NCBI GenBank assembly: GCA_028823175.1 | Contig: JAPKBZ010000006.1 | Coordinates: 1-64,000 of the forward strand | DNA length: 64,000 bases | Origin: Myxococcota bacterium | Lineage (GTDB): Bacteria; Myxococcota_A; UBA9160; UBA4427 | Reading direction: 5' to 3' | Shown: one piece after another, positions 18,683 to 27,099 of the stretch | Position numbering within the stretch: position 1 is the first letter of the stretch | Layout of the letters: every line of letters begins with the position of its first letter | Notes under the pieces: generated by a model | What the model was told of the DNA's origin: nothing | Databases searched by the model: none | Seen by the model: only the letters and a program-made list of their open reading frames with translations | Position numbers and translations under genes: made by a program

Positions 18683-20002
18683 ATGATCAGCAGCGCATTG
18701 CGGGAACTGGGCGCGAAAATCGACGACCGAACCGCGCGTATCGGTGTGATCGGGCTGGGGTACGTCGGGCTGCCCCTGGCGGTTGAATTGGCGGCTGCCG
18801 GCTTCGAGGTTGTGGGATTCGACATCGACTCGGAGAAGGTTCAGGCGATTGAAGCCGGAAACTCATATATCGGCGACGTTTCCAGCGAGGAGCTTCGCTC
18901 TGCTCGTGAGGCCAATCGATTGAGGGCGACGACAGATTTCGACGAGCTTCATGACGTCCAGATCGTCAACGTTTGCGTTCCGACGCCGCTGACGAAAACT
19001 CGTGATCCCGATGTCTCCTTTATGGCGCATGCGGTCGAGGAGATTCGGAAACGACTTCATCCGGGGGAGCTCATCATTCTGGGAAGCACCACTTATCCGG
19101 GGACGACCCGGGAACTCTTCGTTCCGGTTCTCGAGGAAACCGGCCTCAAGGTCGGCAAAGATTTCTCTCTTGCTTTTGCGCCCGAGCGTATCGACCCGGG
19201 AAATACGCGATTCAAGGTCAAGGATGTCCCCAAGGTGGTGGGGGGGGAAAGCCCAATCTGCACCGAGTTGGCCTGCAAGGTCTTCGGTACGGTCTTCGAG
19301 ACCACGGTTCCGGTCAGCTCGACCCAGGCGGCAGAGATGGTCAAGCTGCTCGAGAATACCTTTCGGGCGATTAATATCGGGCTCGCCAACGAAGTTGCCC
19401 TGATGTGCGAGCGCCTGGATCTTGACGTCTGGGAAGTGATCGAAGCGGCAGCTACGAAGCCCTACGGCTTCATGAAATTTCTTCCCGGGCCGGGGTTGGG
19501 CGGGCACTGCATCCCGGTGGATCCCAGCTACCTCTCGTGGAGGATGAAATCTCTCAACTTCTCCGCTCGTTTCATCGAGTTGGCAACGGAGATCAACAGC
19601 TCCATGCCGGCCCACGTAGCCGACCGGGTCGCGGATCTTCTCAACGATGCGCAACGCGCGGTGAACGGCGCAAGGGTGCTCGTGCTCGGTGTGGCCTACA
19701 AGAGCGACGTGAACGACCTGCGCGAGTCTCCCGCGCTCGATGTCATATCGATCCTGGCCGGGAAGGGCGCCCAGGTGAGCTACCACGACCCCTTCGTGGC
19801 CGAATGCGAGATCGAGGGCACCCTCTATAAGGGCGTGGAATTGAGCGACCAGGCCCTCGCCGAGAGCGACCTCGTCGTGATCCTGACGGACCACAGCGGC
19901 GTGGACTACGGGCGTGTGATCGACAGGGCGAACCGTGTCTTCGACACCCGGAACGCGACAGCAGGCGTCCCGGACCCGGCGGGGAAGGTGGTCAAGCTCT
20001 AG
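18683..20002 (+). CDS. Nucleotide sugar dehydrogenase (UDP-glucose/UDP-HexNAc 6-dehydrogenase family)
   Basis: A 439-residue enzyme expected to oxidise C6 of a UDP-sugar to the uronate. The N-terminal Rossmann motif is GVIGLGYVGLPLAVELA. The catalytic Cys (about 276) lies in PGPGLGGHCIPVDPSYLSW. The C-terminal NAD-dependent domain contains VLGVAYKSDVNDLRESPA. The pattern is nearest the WecC/TviB branch, but the sugar cannot be decided by eye. No glycosyltransferase or other capsule gene lies beside it, so it is an isolated surface-polysaccharide gene. Confidence 0.9.
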   Translation: MISSALRELGAKIDDRTARIGVIGLGYVGLPLAVELAAAGFEVVGFDIDSEKVQAIEAGNSYIGDVSSEELRSAREANRLRATTDFDELHDVQIVNVCVPTPLTKTRDPDVSFMAHAVEEIRKRLHPGELIILGSTTYPGTTRELFVPVLEETGLKVGKDFSLAFAPERIDPGNTRFKVKDVPKVVGGESPICTELACKVFGTVFETTVPVSSTQAAEMVKLLENTFRAINIGLANEVALMCERLDLDVWEVIEAAATKPYGFMKFLPGPGLGGHCIPVDPSYLSWRMKSLNFSARFIELATEINSSMPAHVADRVADLLNDAQRAVNGARVLVLGVAYKSDVNDLRESPALDVISILAGKGAQVSYHDPFVAECEIEGTLYKGVELSDQALAESDLVVILTDHSGVDYGRVIDRANRVFDTRNATAGVPDPAGKVVKL

Positions 20003-20041
20003 GTTCCCCCAGGGGAAGTCGGAAGGCTTTTTTCCGGGTAG

Positions 20042-20070
20042 TTGACTCCGGGCCTTGGGTTGCTTAAACC
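20042..20070 (+). promoter_or_regulatory. Sigma-70-type promoter for tRNA-Gly
   Basis: TTGACT at 20042-20047 and TAAACC (or TTAAAC one base earlier) at 20064-20070 are separated by 16-17 bp. This places a start site about 15 bases before the tRNA. Spacing and the -35 match are good; the -10 match is moderate. Confidence 0.55.
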
Positions 20071-20092
20071 CTTCGTCCCGAAGCGATTTTAG

Positions 20093-20168
20093 GCACGAGT
20101 AGCTCAGCTGGTAGAGCATAACGTTGCCAACGTTAGGGTCGCCGGTTCGAATCCGGTCTCGTGCTCCA
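20093..20168 (+). tRNA. tRNA-Gly(GCC)
   Basis: A full cloverleaf can be drawn. The acceptor stem is GCACGAG/CTCGTGC, the D stem GCTC/GAGC with AGCTGGTA loop, and the anticodon stem TAACG/CGTTA. The loop TTGCCAA has anticodon GCC at 20126-20128. The T arm contains GGTTCGAATCC. The discriminator is T and CCA is encoded (20166-20168). The anticodon reads glycine codons GGC and GGU. Confidence 0.97.
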
Positions 20169-20174
20169 GCAACG

Positions 20175-20211
20175 AAAAATGCCCTCGGCGATCTCGCTGG
20201 GGGCATTTTTT
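20175..20211 (+). terminator. Rho-independent terminator after tRNA-Gly
   Basis: AAAAATGCCC pairs with GGGCATTTTT (10-bp stem) around a 16-nt loop that can itself form an inner GGCGA/TCGCT pairing. The stem ends in a six-T run. It begins 7 bases after the tRNA CCA. Confidence 0.9.
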
Positions 20212-20303
20212 GTTCGTCGTCCTCCGCCCTTGGCGTGCCTCCCCGGCCCGGCTCGTACCGGGAACCGCCTGGGGGGGGGAGGCATTTGAATGGGGGTCAG
20301 GCT

Positions 20304-21128
20304 GTGGCTAAAATCGGTGACATGATTCGAGGGAATGTTTATCTCGGCGGCGGGCTGCTGACGCTTTTTCTCCTGGGGATCGGCATCGGCTGGTGGAGCG
20401 CGGCCCGGCCGGCTCCCGAGAGTGCCGTGGAGGGATCTCGCCTTGGGGGGGCCTCTGCTCTGGGCACAGAACCGGCCCGGCTGCTCGAAGGGGCGGATGA
20501 GGCGGACTCCTCGCCAGACGCCGCAAACCGCGCCCTGCTCGAAGCCCTGGCGGCGAGCGACGCTTCGCTTCCCCAGGCAAGCCTCCTGCGCCTCATGGCC
20601 CGATTCAGTCCGGACCCAGAGGCCATGGTGGCGATGATTATCGATTCCATGAGCGCGGAAGAGTTGACACTTTCCCTCGCGAGCCTGAGCCGGATCGCGC
20701 CCGAGAAGCTTCAGCAGCTCTCGGACCCGAAGGCGTTCACCCAGCGATTGGCCCAATTGGCAATGCAAGACTTGTTCAATGTGGGGCGCGACGACCCACC
20801 GGCTCCGCAGAGCGTTCTTTTCTCGGAGGAGGGAAGCGACGCCGATCTGGCTAGCCAGGCCTTCCCGACCCTGCTCGGGGAGGGTCGAATTCGGGCCACG
20901 TTCCCGATGGAGGGCTACGAGGGAAAAGAGGTATTCGTCAAGTGGGTGCGCTTGGACGACCCGAAAATCATGTTGTTCAACCACTATCCCATCCGCTCCG
21001 GGGCCGACTTCAATTACGTTTGGCTCGAGCCGGGCGACGGTTGGGAAAAAGGCGAATATCAGGTCGATTTCTACACCGCAGATGAGTCGCTCTCGCCTCT
21101 GTCCGGCGGGCGGTATCTCATCGACTAG
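20304..21128 (+). CDS. Membrane-anchored protein of unknown function
   Basis: A protein of about 274 residues. An N-terminal hydrophobic helix (VYLGGGLLTLFLLGIGIGWW) suggests a single membrane anchor with the rest periplasmic. It is followed by an Ala/Glu/Ser-rich linker, a helical Leu-rich middle (about 75-150), and a beta-rich C-terminal domain rich in Trp, Tyr and Asp. I recognise no family. The start is either GTG 20304 or ATG 20322; the frame runs upstream into the tRNA, which is not coding. It follows the tRNA terminator and precedes a hybrid histidine kinase by 143 bp; a functional link is not shown. Confidence 0.7.
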   Translation: MAKIGDMIRGNVYLGGGLLTLFLLGIGIGWWSAARPAPESAVEGSRLGGASALGTEPARLLEGADEADSSPDAANRALLEALAASDASLPQASLLRLMARFSPDPEAMVAMIIDSMSAEELTLSLASLSRIAPEKLQQLSDPKAFTQRLAQLAMQDLFNVGRDDPPAPQSVLFSEEGSDADLASQAFPTLLGEGRIRATFPMEGYEGKEVFVKWVRLDDPKIMLFNHYPIRSGADFNYVWLEPGDGWEKGEYQVDFYTADESLSPLSGGRYLID

Positions 21129-21271
21129 TCGAGGGTTGACTCCCTACGTGTTTCCCCACAAGCTTAAGCCCCTCTGGTCGCTGCACTGTCACCCCGGGTT
21201 GCCACGCCGACACCGGGCTGCCTATGCTTGGACATGGCGCAGTTGCTCAACTGGGCACTAACTGAGGCGGT

Positions 21272-23656
21272 ATGGGGACAACACCAGTTCGCAAGGCGGG
21301 ACAAGAGGTTCCGGAAAGGAAAGACGTCGGGCTCGGTGAGCGTCTGACCGACATGGCCTCGTGGTCTGCGGCACACAAGAGCCTGCTGGTTTCTGTGGCA
21401 GTTCTTGGACTGTGCCTCTACGCGACCGGCCTTCTCTATTTCGCACGATTTAATCCCGAGCAATTTCCTTTCATCGATCCCAGAGTGCTCGGGTACCAGA
21501 TCGACTTCTCGTTTCTGACGATCGGGTGCTGGGTTCTACTCGGCGTTGCGTCGTTCGTCGTGCCGGCCCGCCATTCGAACTCGGTGTTCTTCGAGCATGC
21601 TCCGATCCAACTTTTCGCGATCAGCAACGTGTTTTTCGCCTATCTCTATGGCTTTTTCACGGACCCCTACGGCTTCGTCACGCTGATCGGAGGGATGCTG
21701 GTCGGTATTCCCCTATTTGGGACGGCTCCGACCCGGCTCGGGTTGGCTAGCTGGCTTATGATATTCGTCGCTTTGAGCCTCCTTGAGCAGATGGGCGTGA
21801 TTCCCTACGCACCGCTCTTTAGCCACTGGCCGGTGTTGGACGGCTCCTTGTCGACCTTTTGGGCGCTGGGAATGGGGTCGGTCAACGTGATCGGCGGATT
21901 GCTCTGTTCCTTCTTCGGCTTCTTCCTGCTTTCGAGGATGAGAGAGCGCGATCAACTTCTCAAGAAAAACGAGGGCGAGCTGCTGACCGTAGTGAATACA
22001 CTCAGGCAGACGTCATCGGATCTGGAGGACTCGCGTCGGGAACTCGAATTGCGTGTCGACGAGCGAACCCTGGAACTGAAAGTGGCGAATCGGAACCTTG
22101 AGTTCGAGATCGAAGCGCGCGAGAGAGCTGCGGTCGAGTTGATCAGCATTCGAGCAGCGATGGAATCGGCGATCGAAGGCGTCGCTCTTGTCGGGACGGG
22201 TGGCCAGGTTGAGAGCGCCAACGCCGCTTTCATCGAAATGCATGGGACCACGGCCGAAGAGATGATCGGGTCGTCAGCAAACGTGTGGATCGCGGAGGCA
22301 AATAGGCCGGAAATGGTGCGGGCCGTTCTTGATATAGCGAGTGGAGGGAAGGCGGAGATTAATGTTGCTGGGTTGCGTTCCGAGGCTTCGGATTTCCCTC
22401 AATTTATAGCCGCCGTGAATATCCCCGGCGGAGAGATGGGCCAGCACTATCGGTTCGCTCGAGACGTGACTCGTCAAACCGAGCTCTCCGCCCAGCTGAA
22501 TCAGGCGATGAAGATGGAGGCAATCGGTCATCTCGCCGGGGGGATTGCACACGATTTCAATAACCTGCTGATGGCGATTCTTACCGCCAGCGGGCATCTC
22601 CAGGATTTTTTCCAGGATTCCAGCCAAGCCGGCGAGGAATTGGAGATGGCGGATATGATCACCATGGCGGCGACGCGGGCAGCAGCGCTGACCAGTCAGT
22701 TGCTCGAGTTCGCCCATGCAAGGCCGTCGGCGACCACTACCTTCGATGTCAATGAAAGTTTCAGGAACATGTTTGATATCCTGAGGCCCGCCCTCGACGA
22801 ATCAATCCAGGTGAATTCAAAATTCTGTGAGGAGCAGCTCCTTACCGAGGGCGATGCTTCTCGTTTCGATAGCGGGCTACTCAACGTGGCGCTGAATGCG
22901 CGTGATGCCATGCCGGACGGCGGCACGCTGAGGGTACAGAGCGCAGTGGTAGAAATCGATCCGAGCGATTCGCGTTTCGCCAATTTCAGCCCGAGCACTA
23001 CGCGACAAGCGCGGATCGAATTGGTCGATGATGGCTGCGGCATGGAGCCGTCTACGGTGGAGAGGGTCTTTGACCCGTTTTTCACGACCAAGCCGGCCGG
23101 AGAGGGGACGGGTCTCGGCCTCTCCGTCTTTAGCGTCTACCTGCGCGAGGTCGGTGGCGCCATGACCATGGAGAGCGCGCCGGGCGAGGGGACGACGTGC
23201 TCGATCTACGTTCCCCTCTCCCAGGGCGACTTGAGCATCGAAGAAGACTCGCCCCGAACCGTCGATGGCCGGGGAAACGAGGTGATCCTCCTGGTCGAGG
23301 ACGAGGATCTGGTCGCGGTAGCCACGACCCGGCTGCTTGTTCGACGAGGTTATCGCATTGTTCGGTGCGCAAACGGCCTCGAGGCGCTCACGCTCTTTCG
23401 CGAGCGAGGAGCGGAGTTTGACTTAGTCCTGCTTGATTATCGGATGCCGGTCATGGGCGGAGCTGAAACCCTGGAGGGCTTAAAAGAGTTGTCGCCCCAG
23501 ATTCCTATCGTCCTGATGAGTGGGAACCTCTCGCCCGCCGAACTCGCGGATCTGGAAGACAAGGGGTTGGATGGAGTGATCGGGAAACCCTGCTCCGGCG
23601 ATGCTCTGTCGGCAAAAATCCGTGAAACCGTGGACGCAGCGGCTTCGAGGAAATGA
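21272..23656 (+). CDS. Hybrid sensor histidine kinase/response regulator
   Basis: A 794-residue membrane sensor. About six hydrophobic helices (30-225) form an MASE-like membrane input region, followed by a coiled coil (about 230-275) and a PAS-like domain (about 280-400). The phosphoacceptor domain has the motif GHLAGGIAHDFNNLL (His near 426). The ATPase domain carries LVDDGCGM and GTGLGLSVFSVYLREVGG. A C-terminal receiver (about 670-790) has acidic residues in LLVEDEDL and the phospho-Asp in LVLLDYRMPVMGG. With no output domain, it probably passes phosphate to another protein or uses the receiver as a phosphate sink. No partner regulator is adjacent. The signal is unknown. Confidence 0.93.
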   Translation: MGTTPVRKAGQEVPERKDVGLGERLTDMASWSAAHKSLLVSVAVLGLCLYATGLLYFARFNPEQFPFIDPRVLGYQIDFSFLTIGCWVLLGVASFVVPARHSNSVFFEHAPIQLFAISNVFFAYLYGFFTDPYGFVTLIGGMLVGIPLFGTAPTRLGLASWLMIFVALSLLEQMGVIPYAPLFSHWPVLDGSLSTFWALGMGSVNVIGGLLCSFFGFFLLSRMRERDQLLKKNEGELLTVVNTLRQTSSDLEDSRRELELRVDERTLELKVANRNLEFEIEARERAAVELISIRAAMESAIEGVALVGTGGQVESANAAFIEMHGTTAEEMIGSSANVWIAEANRPEMVRAVLDIASGGKAEINVAGLRSEASDFPQFIAAVNIPGGEMGQHYRFARDVTRQTELSAQLNQAMKMEAIGHLAGGIAHDFNNLLMAILTASGHLQDFFQDSSQAGEELEMADMITMAATRAAALTSQLLEFAHARPSATTTFDVNESFRNMFDILRPALDESIQVNSKFCEEQLLTEGDASRFDSGLLNVALNARDAMPDGGTLRVQSAVVEIDPSDSRFANFSPSTTRQARIELVDDGCGMEPSTVERVFDPFFTTKPAGEGTGLGLSVFSVYLREVGGAMTMESAPGEGTTCSIYVPLSQGDLSIEEDSPRTVDGRGNEVILLVEDEDLVAVATTRLLVRRGYRIVRCANGLEALTLFRERGAEFDLVLLDYRMPVMGGAETLEGLKELSPQIPIVLMSGNLSPAELADLEDKGLDGVIGKPCSGDALSAKIRETVDAAASRK

Positions 23657-23866
23657 CCCTTGCCGCCGTTGGGAGAATGGCCGGGGGGCGAACTCGGTCG
23701 TTGGTTCGTTCCTAGCTTTACGCCCCGGCGCTCATTCTTGCCAGCGTACGCGCTCAGCCCCTCGCCGAAGTAGATCGCCGGAAATAAGTTTCGATTTTGA
23801 TTGGCGCAGTGGCCCAGTTTTGCGAAAATCCCGCTCGCGTTCACCCTGAATAAAAACGGAGTCTAG

Positions 23867-24991
23867 ATGTCTCGATCCACGGTTCTGCTCACGGGTGCTT
23901 CCGGGAGTATGGGTCACGAAGCCTTTCTCGAATTGCGTCGGCGGAGTGACGCCCACGCGACTCGCCTGCTGCTTCGCCCATCGAAAGTCAACAAGAAGAT
24001 GTTTGCACCCTATGCGGGCGAATCCTGGCTGGAGATTGTCTGGGGAGATTTGACCGATCCCGGTGATGTGGATCGAGCTGTCGATGGAGTGGATTTCGTA
24101 TTGCATCCGGCGGCGATGATTTCTCCTGCAGCCGATCGCAACCCCGAGCTCGCCCAGGCGATCAATGTCGGGGGTACGCGCAATCTGGTCGATTCAATCC
24201 TGCGTCAGCCCGACGGGGCGGAACGGATCCGTTTGGTGGGTGTGGGGTCCGTGGCTCAATATGGCGATCGTCTTCCGCCCAACGAGATGATCCGGGTGGG
24301 TGATCCCCTGATTCCCAGTGTCCATGACTACTACGCACTTACGAAATGTGCAGCCGAGCGCTTGATCGCGGAGTCGGGGATAAAAAACTGGGCGAGTCTT
24401 CGCCAGACGTTCATCGTTCCTCCGCAGCTGTTGGGGTTGCTCGATCCGATTCTCTTCCATCAGCCCCTCAATCAGCACATTGAACTCATTACGAGTCGGG
24501 ATGCAGGGTACGGGTTAGTTCAGTGCTTGGGGACCTCGGATGATTTCTGGGGGCGCATTTATAATATGTCCGGGGGCCCGAGTTGCCGAGTCGTTTACGA
24601 GGGTTTTCTCGCCGATCAATTCGCCGCCGTGGGGCTCGGCGATTATCGGAAGATCTTCGACCGAAATTGGTTCGCGTTGAAAAATTTCCACTGCGGTTAT
24701 TTTGCGGACAGTGAAGATCTGAATCACCATCTCGGTCATTTCCGGGACACCCTCGACGACTGCTACGCGATGGTGGAGGAGGGGTTGGCGACCTGGATGA
24801 AGTGGGGGGCGCGAATGGCACCGGCCCCGCTTCTCAAGGTTCTCGCGCGCCGATGGGCAGAACCCCTGCAATGGATCGCCGAAGACAACACGGCCTATAT
24901 CGAAGCCTTTTTCGGGTCGAAGGAGGCCTGGGCGGCCATCCCGGACTGGGACGAGGCGGGGGCCGGGCAGGGCATGGAGGGAACGCGATGA
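23867..24991 (+). CDS. NAD-dependent epimerase/dehydratase family protein (extended SDR)
   Basis: A 374-residue Rossmann-fold protein. The cofactor motif TGASGSMGHEAF is at the N-terminus. Further motifs are VDFVLHPAAMISPAADRN, INVGGTRNLVDS and the catalytic YYALTKCAAERL (Tyr-x3-Lys). The C-terminal 120 residues are helical and Trp-rich and do not match standard sugar epimerases. The function could be 3-beta-hydroxysteroid-dehydrogenase-like or another alcohol oxidation. GGAG lies 5 bases before ATG 23867. The stop overlaps the next gene's ATG (ATGA), so the two are translationally coupled. Confidence 0.85.
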   Translation: MSRSTVLLTGASGSMGHEAFLELRRRSDAHATRLLLRPSKVNKKMFAPYAGESWLEIVWGDLTDPGDVDRAVDGVDFVLHPAAMISPAADRNPELAQAINVGGTRNLVDSILRQPDGAERIRLVGVGSVAQYGDRLPPNEMIRVGDPLIPSVHDYYALTKCAAERLIAESGIKNWASLRQTFIVPPQLLGLLDPILFHQPLNQHIELITSRDAGYGLVQCLGTSDDFWGRIYNMSGGPSCRVVYEGFLADQFAAVGLGDYRKIFDRNWFALKNFHCGYFADSEDLNHHLGHFRDTLDDCYAMVEEGLATWMKWGARMAPAPLLKVLARRWAEPLQWIAEDNTAYIEAFFGSKEAWAAIPDWDEAGAGQGMEGTR

Positions 24992-25257
24992 GCGAGTCGA
25001 CGATGGATATCCAAAATCTGGCCGCCTACGCGGAATCCCGAGGTGGCCGGTTGCTCTCGCCGGAATTCGAGGGGATGCGGAAGGCTCACCATTGGGGCTG
25101 CGCCTTCGGGCACGAGTTCGAAGCGACACCGTGGATCTTGATCCACGGTGGCTATTGGTGCCCTGATTGCTTTCCCGTCGCAGAGGAAAAGGGCAGCTGG
25201 GATTGGGATAAACAGTCCGAAGTCGATCCCCTCTTGGCTCGCTTCTACCGAGGGTAG
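24988..25257 (+). CDS. Small treble-clef/zinc-ribbon-like protein
   Basis: An 89-residue protein with HHWGCAFGHEFEATPW followed by YWCPDC. The W-x-C-x3-GH-x-F...CPxC pattern is that of treble-clef zinc-binding domains found in DNA-associated and HNH-related proteins. The N-terminal 25 residues resemble a repeat seen beside such fingers. ATG 24988 overlaps the previous stop and follows GGAGG. The function is unknown; a structural zinc role or nucleic-acid binding is inference. Why it is coupled to an SDR is unclear. Confidence 0.75.
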   Translation: MSESTMDIQNLAAYAESRGGRLLSPEFEGMRKAHHWGCAFGHEFEATPWILIHGGYWCPDCFPVAEEKGSWDWDKQSEVDPLLARFYRG

Positions 25258-25450
25258 GTACAGAGATAAACACAGCGAGCGGGCCGCCCCATGGCTCCCC
25301 TTCGATTCTTGCATCTGTCGGGGCTCGCGGCTGGGTTGAATCTGGCGATGAGTGGCTAGACTCAGAGTTCGAAGACCCGTTGGGGAAGCGTAAGAGGCGT
25401 TCTGGAAAATTTCGAGACTGCATCAAATCCCTCAACGATCAGGAGAAATT

Positions 25451-26635
25451 TTGTCCCCGCATCCGCTTCGAGCCAGCGCCGCTTTGGTCGGTATCGGCGA
25501 AACCGATTACGTGCGCGGAGCGGACGAGACACCCGTCCAGTTGATGTTGCGGGCCTCAGTCGCGGCCATCGAGGATGCAGGACTCGAGGCCTCCGAAATC
25601 GACGGCATTATTCCTCCTCCCGGCTATACCTCGGCCGAGGAGTTGGCCGCGAACCTGGGAGTCGAGGATCTCCACTACGCCGCCACCGTGCACCTGGGCG
25701 GGGCTAGCCCGACGGCTTCGCTCCAGAGCGCAGCCATGGCCATTCATTCTGGCGTGGCGAAGAACGTGCTTGTGGTCGTGGGTTGGAACGGGTTTTCGGC
25801 CTTTCGCCCGCGACCCGGGTTGAAGCCGCCGCGATACGGGCTGGATCCGGGTTCGGTGGGGAACGTCACCATGGACTACTACCTCCCCTATGGTGCGCGA
25901 ACCGCCGCCCAGTTCTACTCGTTTATCCTCATGCGCTACAAGCAGATCTACGGGATTCCCGACGAGGCAGCGGCGGAGGTGGCCCTTGCATGTCGGGCCC
26001 ATGCTCAGTTGAACGAGAAGGCCCTGATGCGCGGTCGACCCATGGACCTCGAGGACTACTTGGCATCTCCGTGGGTCGCGGAGCCCCTACGTAAATTTGA
26101 TTGCTGTCTCGAAACCGATTGTGCTGCAGCGGTGGTGATGACATCGGCGGAGCGCGCGGCTGATCGGCCCCACACGCCGGTGTTCTACCTCGGCGGCGCC
26201 GAGGGGCACCCCTATCCCGCCGACGACATCACCAACCGTCCCGACCCCTTCAAAGTCGGGCTCTGCCACGCTGCTCCCCGGGCCTTCGCGATGGCCGGGG
26301 TGGATGTCGGCGATATGGACTTCCTCCAGATATACGACTGCTTTACCTATGTGGTTTTGTTGCAACTCGAAGCCCTCGGACTCTGCGGCCGAGGGGAAGC
26401 CGGGGATTTCGTCCAGGGCGGTCGAATTCGCCTGGGGGGCGAGATGCCCGTGAATACCCATGGCGGATTGCTCTCCCAGGGGCATATGTGGGGGATGAAT
26501 CATGTCGTGGAAGCCACTCGGCAGCTGCGCCACGCAGCCGGCGCAGCCCAGGTGGAAGGCGCGGAGTTGGGCCTGGTCACGGGCTGGGGAGATTTTGGGG
26601 ATGGCAGTATCGCGATCTTGGGCCGGGGAGACTGA
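25451..26635 (+). CDS. SCP-x/Ltp2-type thiolase-fold protein (probable acyl-CoA aldolase)
   Basis: A 394-residue thiolase-superfamily protein. It lacks the nucleophilic Cys in the usual N-terminal loop (the segment reads [12 protein letters not shown]). It keeps the [17 protein letters not shown] and [20 protein letters not shown] motifs of Ltp2-like proteins. In steroid degraders Ltp2 binds a DUF35 protein and performs retro-aldol cleavage of a beta-hydroxyacyl-CoA to a ketone and propionyl-CoA. A DUF35 gene follows at 26678, matching that arrangement. The start is TTG 25451 after AGGAG; no ATG fits. It opens the catabolic island. Confidence 0.88.
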   Translation: MSPHPLRASAALVGIGETDYVRGADETPVQLMLRASVAAIEDAGLEASEIDGIIPPPGYTSAEELAANLGVEDLHYAATVHLGGASPTASLQSAAMAIHSGVAKNVLVVVGWNGFSAFRPRPGLKPPRYGLDPGSVGNVTMDYYLPYGARTAAQFYSFILMRYKQIYGIPDEAAAEVALACRAHAQLNEKALMRGRPMDLEDYLASPWVAEPLRKFDCCLETDCAAAVVMTSAERAADRPHTPVFYLGGAEGHPYPADDITNRPDPFKVGLCHAAPRAFAMAGVDVGDMDFLQIYDCFTYVVLLQLEALGLCGRGEAGDFVQGGRIRLGGEMPVNTHGGLLSQGHMWGMNHVVEATRQLRHAAGAAQVEGAELGLVTGWGDFGDGSIAILGRGD

Positions 26636-26677
26636 GATGACCCGTTCCGCCCCAGGCCAGAAAACGGAGACCCACGA

Positions 26678-27097
26678 ATGAGCGCCCCCGCAAAATTCAT
26701 TCCCGACCCCGATGGCCGAAACGCGGATTTCTATCGGCACCTGGCCGGCGGAACGCTGCATTTGCAGCGCTGCGAAGGGTGCTCACAAGTCTTCCATCCC
26801 CCTCGCTTTCGCTGCGCTCGATGCGGCTCCGATGCTCTGGCCTTTGATCCCTCGCCGGGCAAGGGACGAATATTCTCCTGGACAGTGACCCATCGCCCGG
26901 TCGATCCGGGCTGGGCCGCCGAGGCGTTGCCCTACGCAACGGTGGTCATCGAGATGGAAGAGGGGATTCGCCTGGTGGGCGGCTGGCGGGGAACTCTCGA
27001 GGAGATTCGCCTCGATCTGCCCGTTTGCGCCGAAGTCGAGCCCGCGAACGAGAGCTTCGGACTTATCTACTTCGCCCCCGTCGAGCAAGGGGACTAG
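26678..27097 (+). CDS. DUF35 OB-fold/zinc-ribbon protein, partner of the Ltp2-like protein
   Basis: A 139-residue two-domain protein. The N-terminal rubredoxin-like ribbon carries CEGC and CARC pairs (about residues 31-51), followed by an OB fold beginning GKGRIFSWTVTHRP. Such proteins act as acyl-CoA-binding or scaffolding subunits for thiolase-fold partners. It lies 42 bp after the Ltp2-like gene and 2 bp before an acyl-CoA dehydrogenase. These genes therefore form one operon with the dehydrogenase pair. Confidence 0.9.
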   Translation: MSAPAKFIPDPDGRNADFYRHLAGGTLHLQRCEGCSQVFHPPRFRCARCGSDALAFDPSPGKGRIFSWTVTHRPVDPGWAAEALPYATVVIEMEEGIRLVGGWRGTLEEIRLDLPVCAEVEPANESFGLIYFAPVEQGD

Positions 27098-27099
27098 CC

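Noticed and set aside
18863-20206. 447-residue reading frame antisense to the nucleotide-sugar dehydrogenase and crossing the tRNA
   Set aside because: It runs through the tRNA gene and its terminator and has no protein similarity.
20124-20303. Upstream extension of the membrane-anchored protein into the tRNA
   Set aside because: A protein start inside tRNA-Gly is implausible, and the transmembrane segment starts properly from 20304 or 20322.
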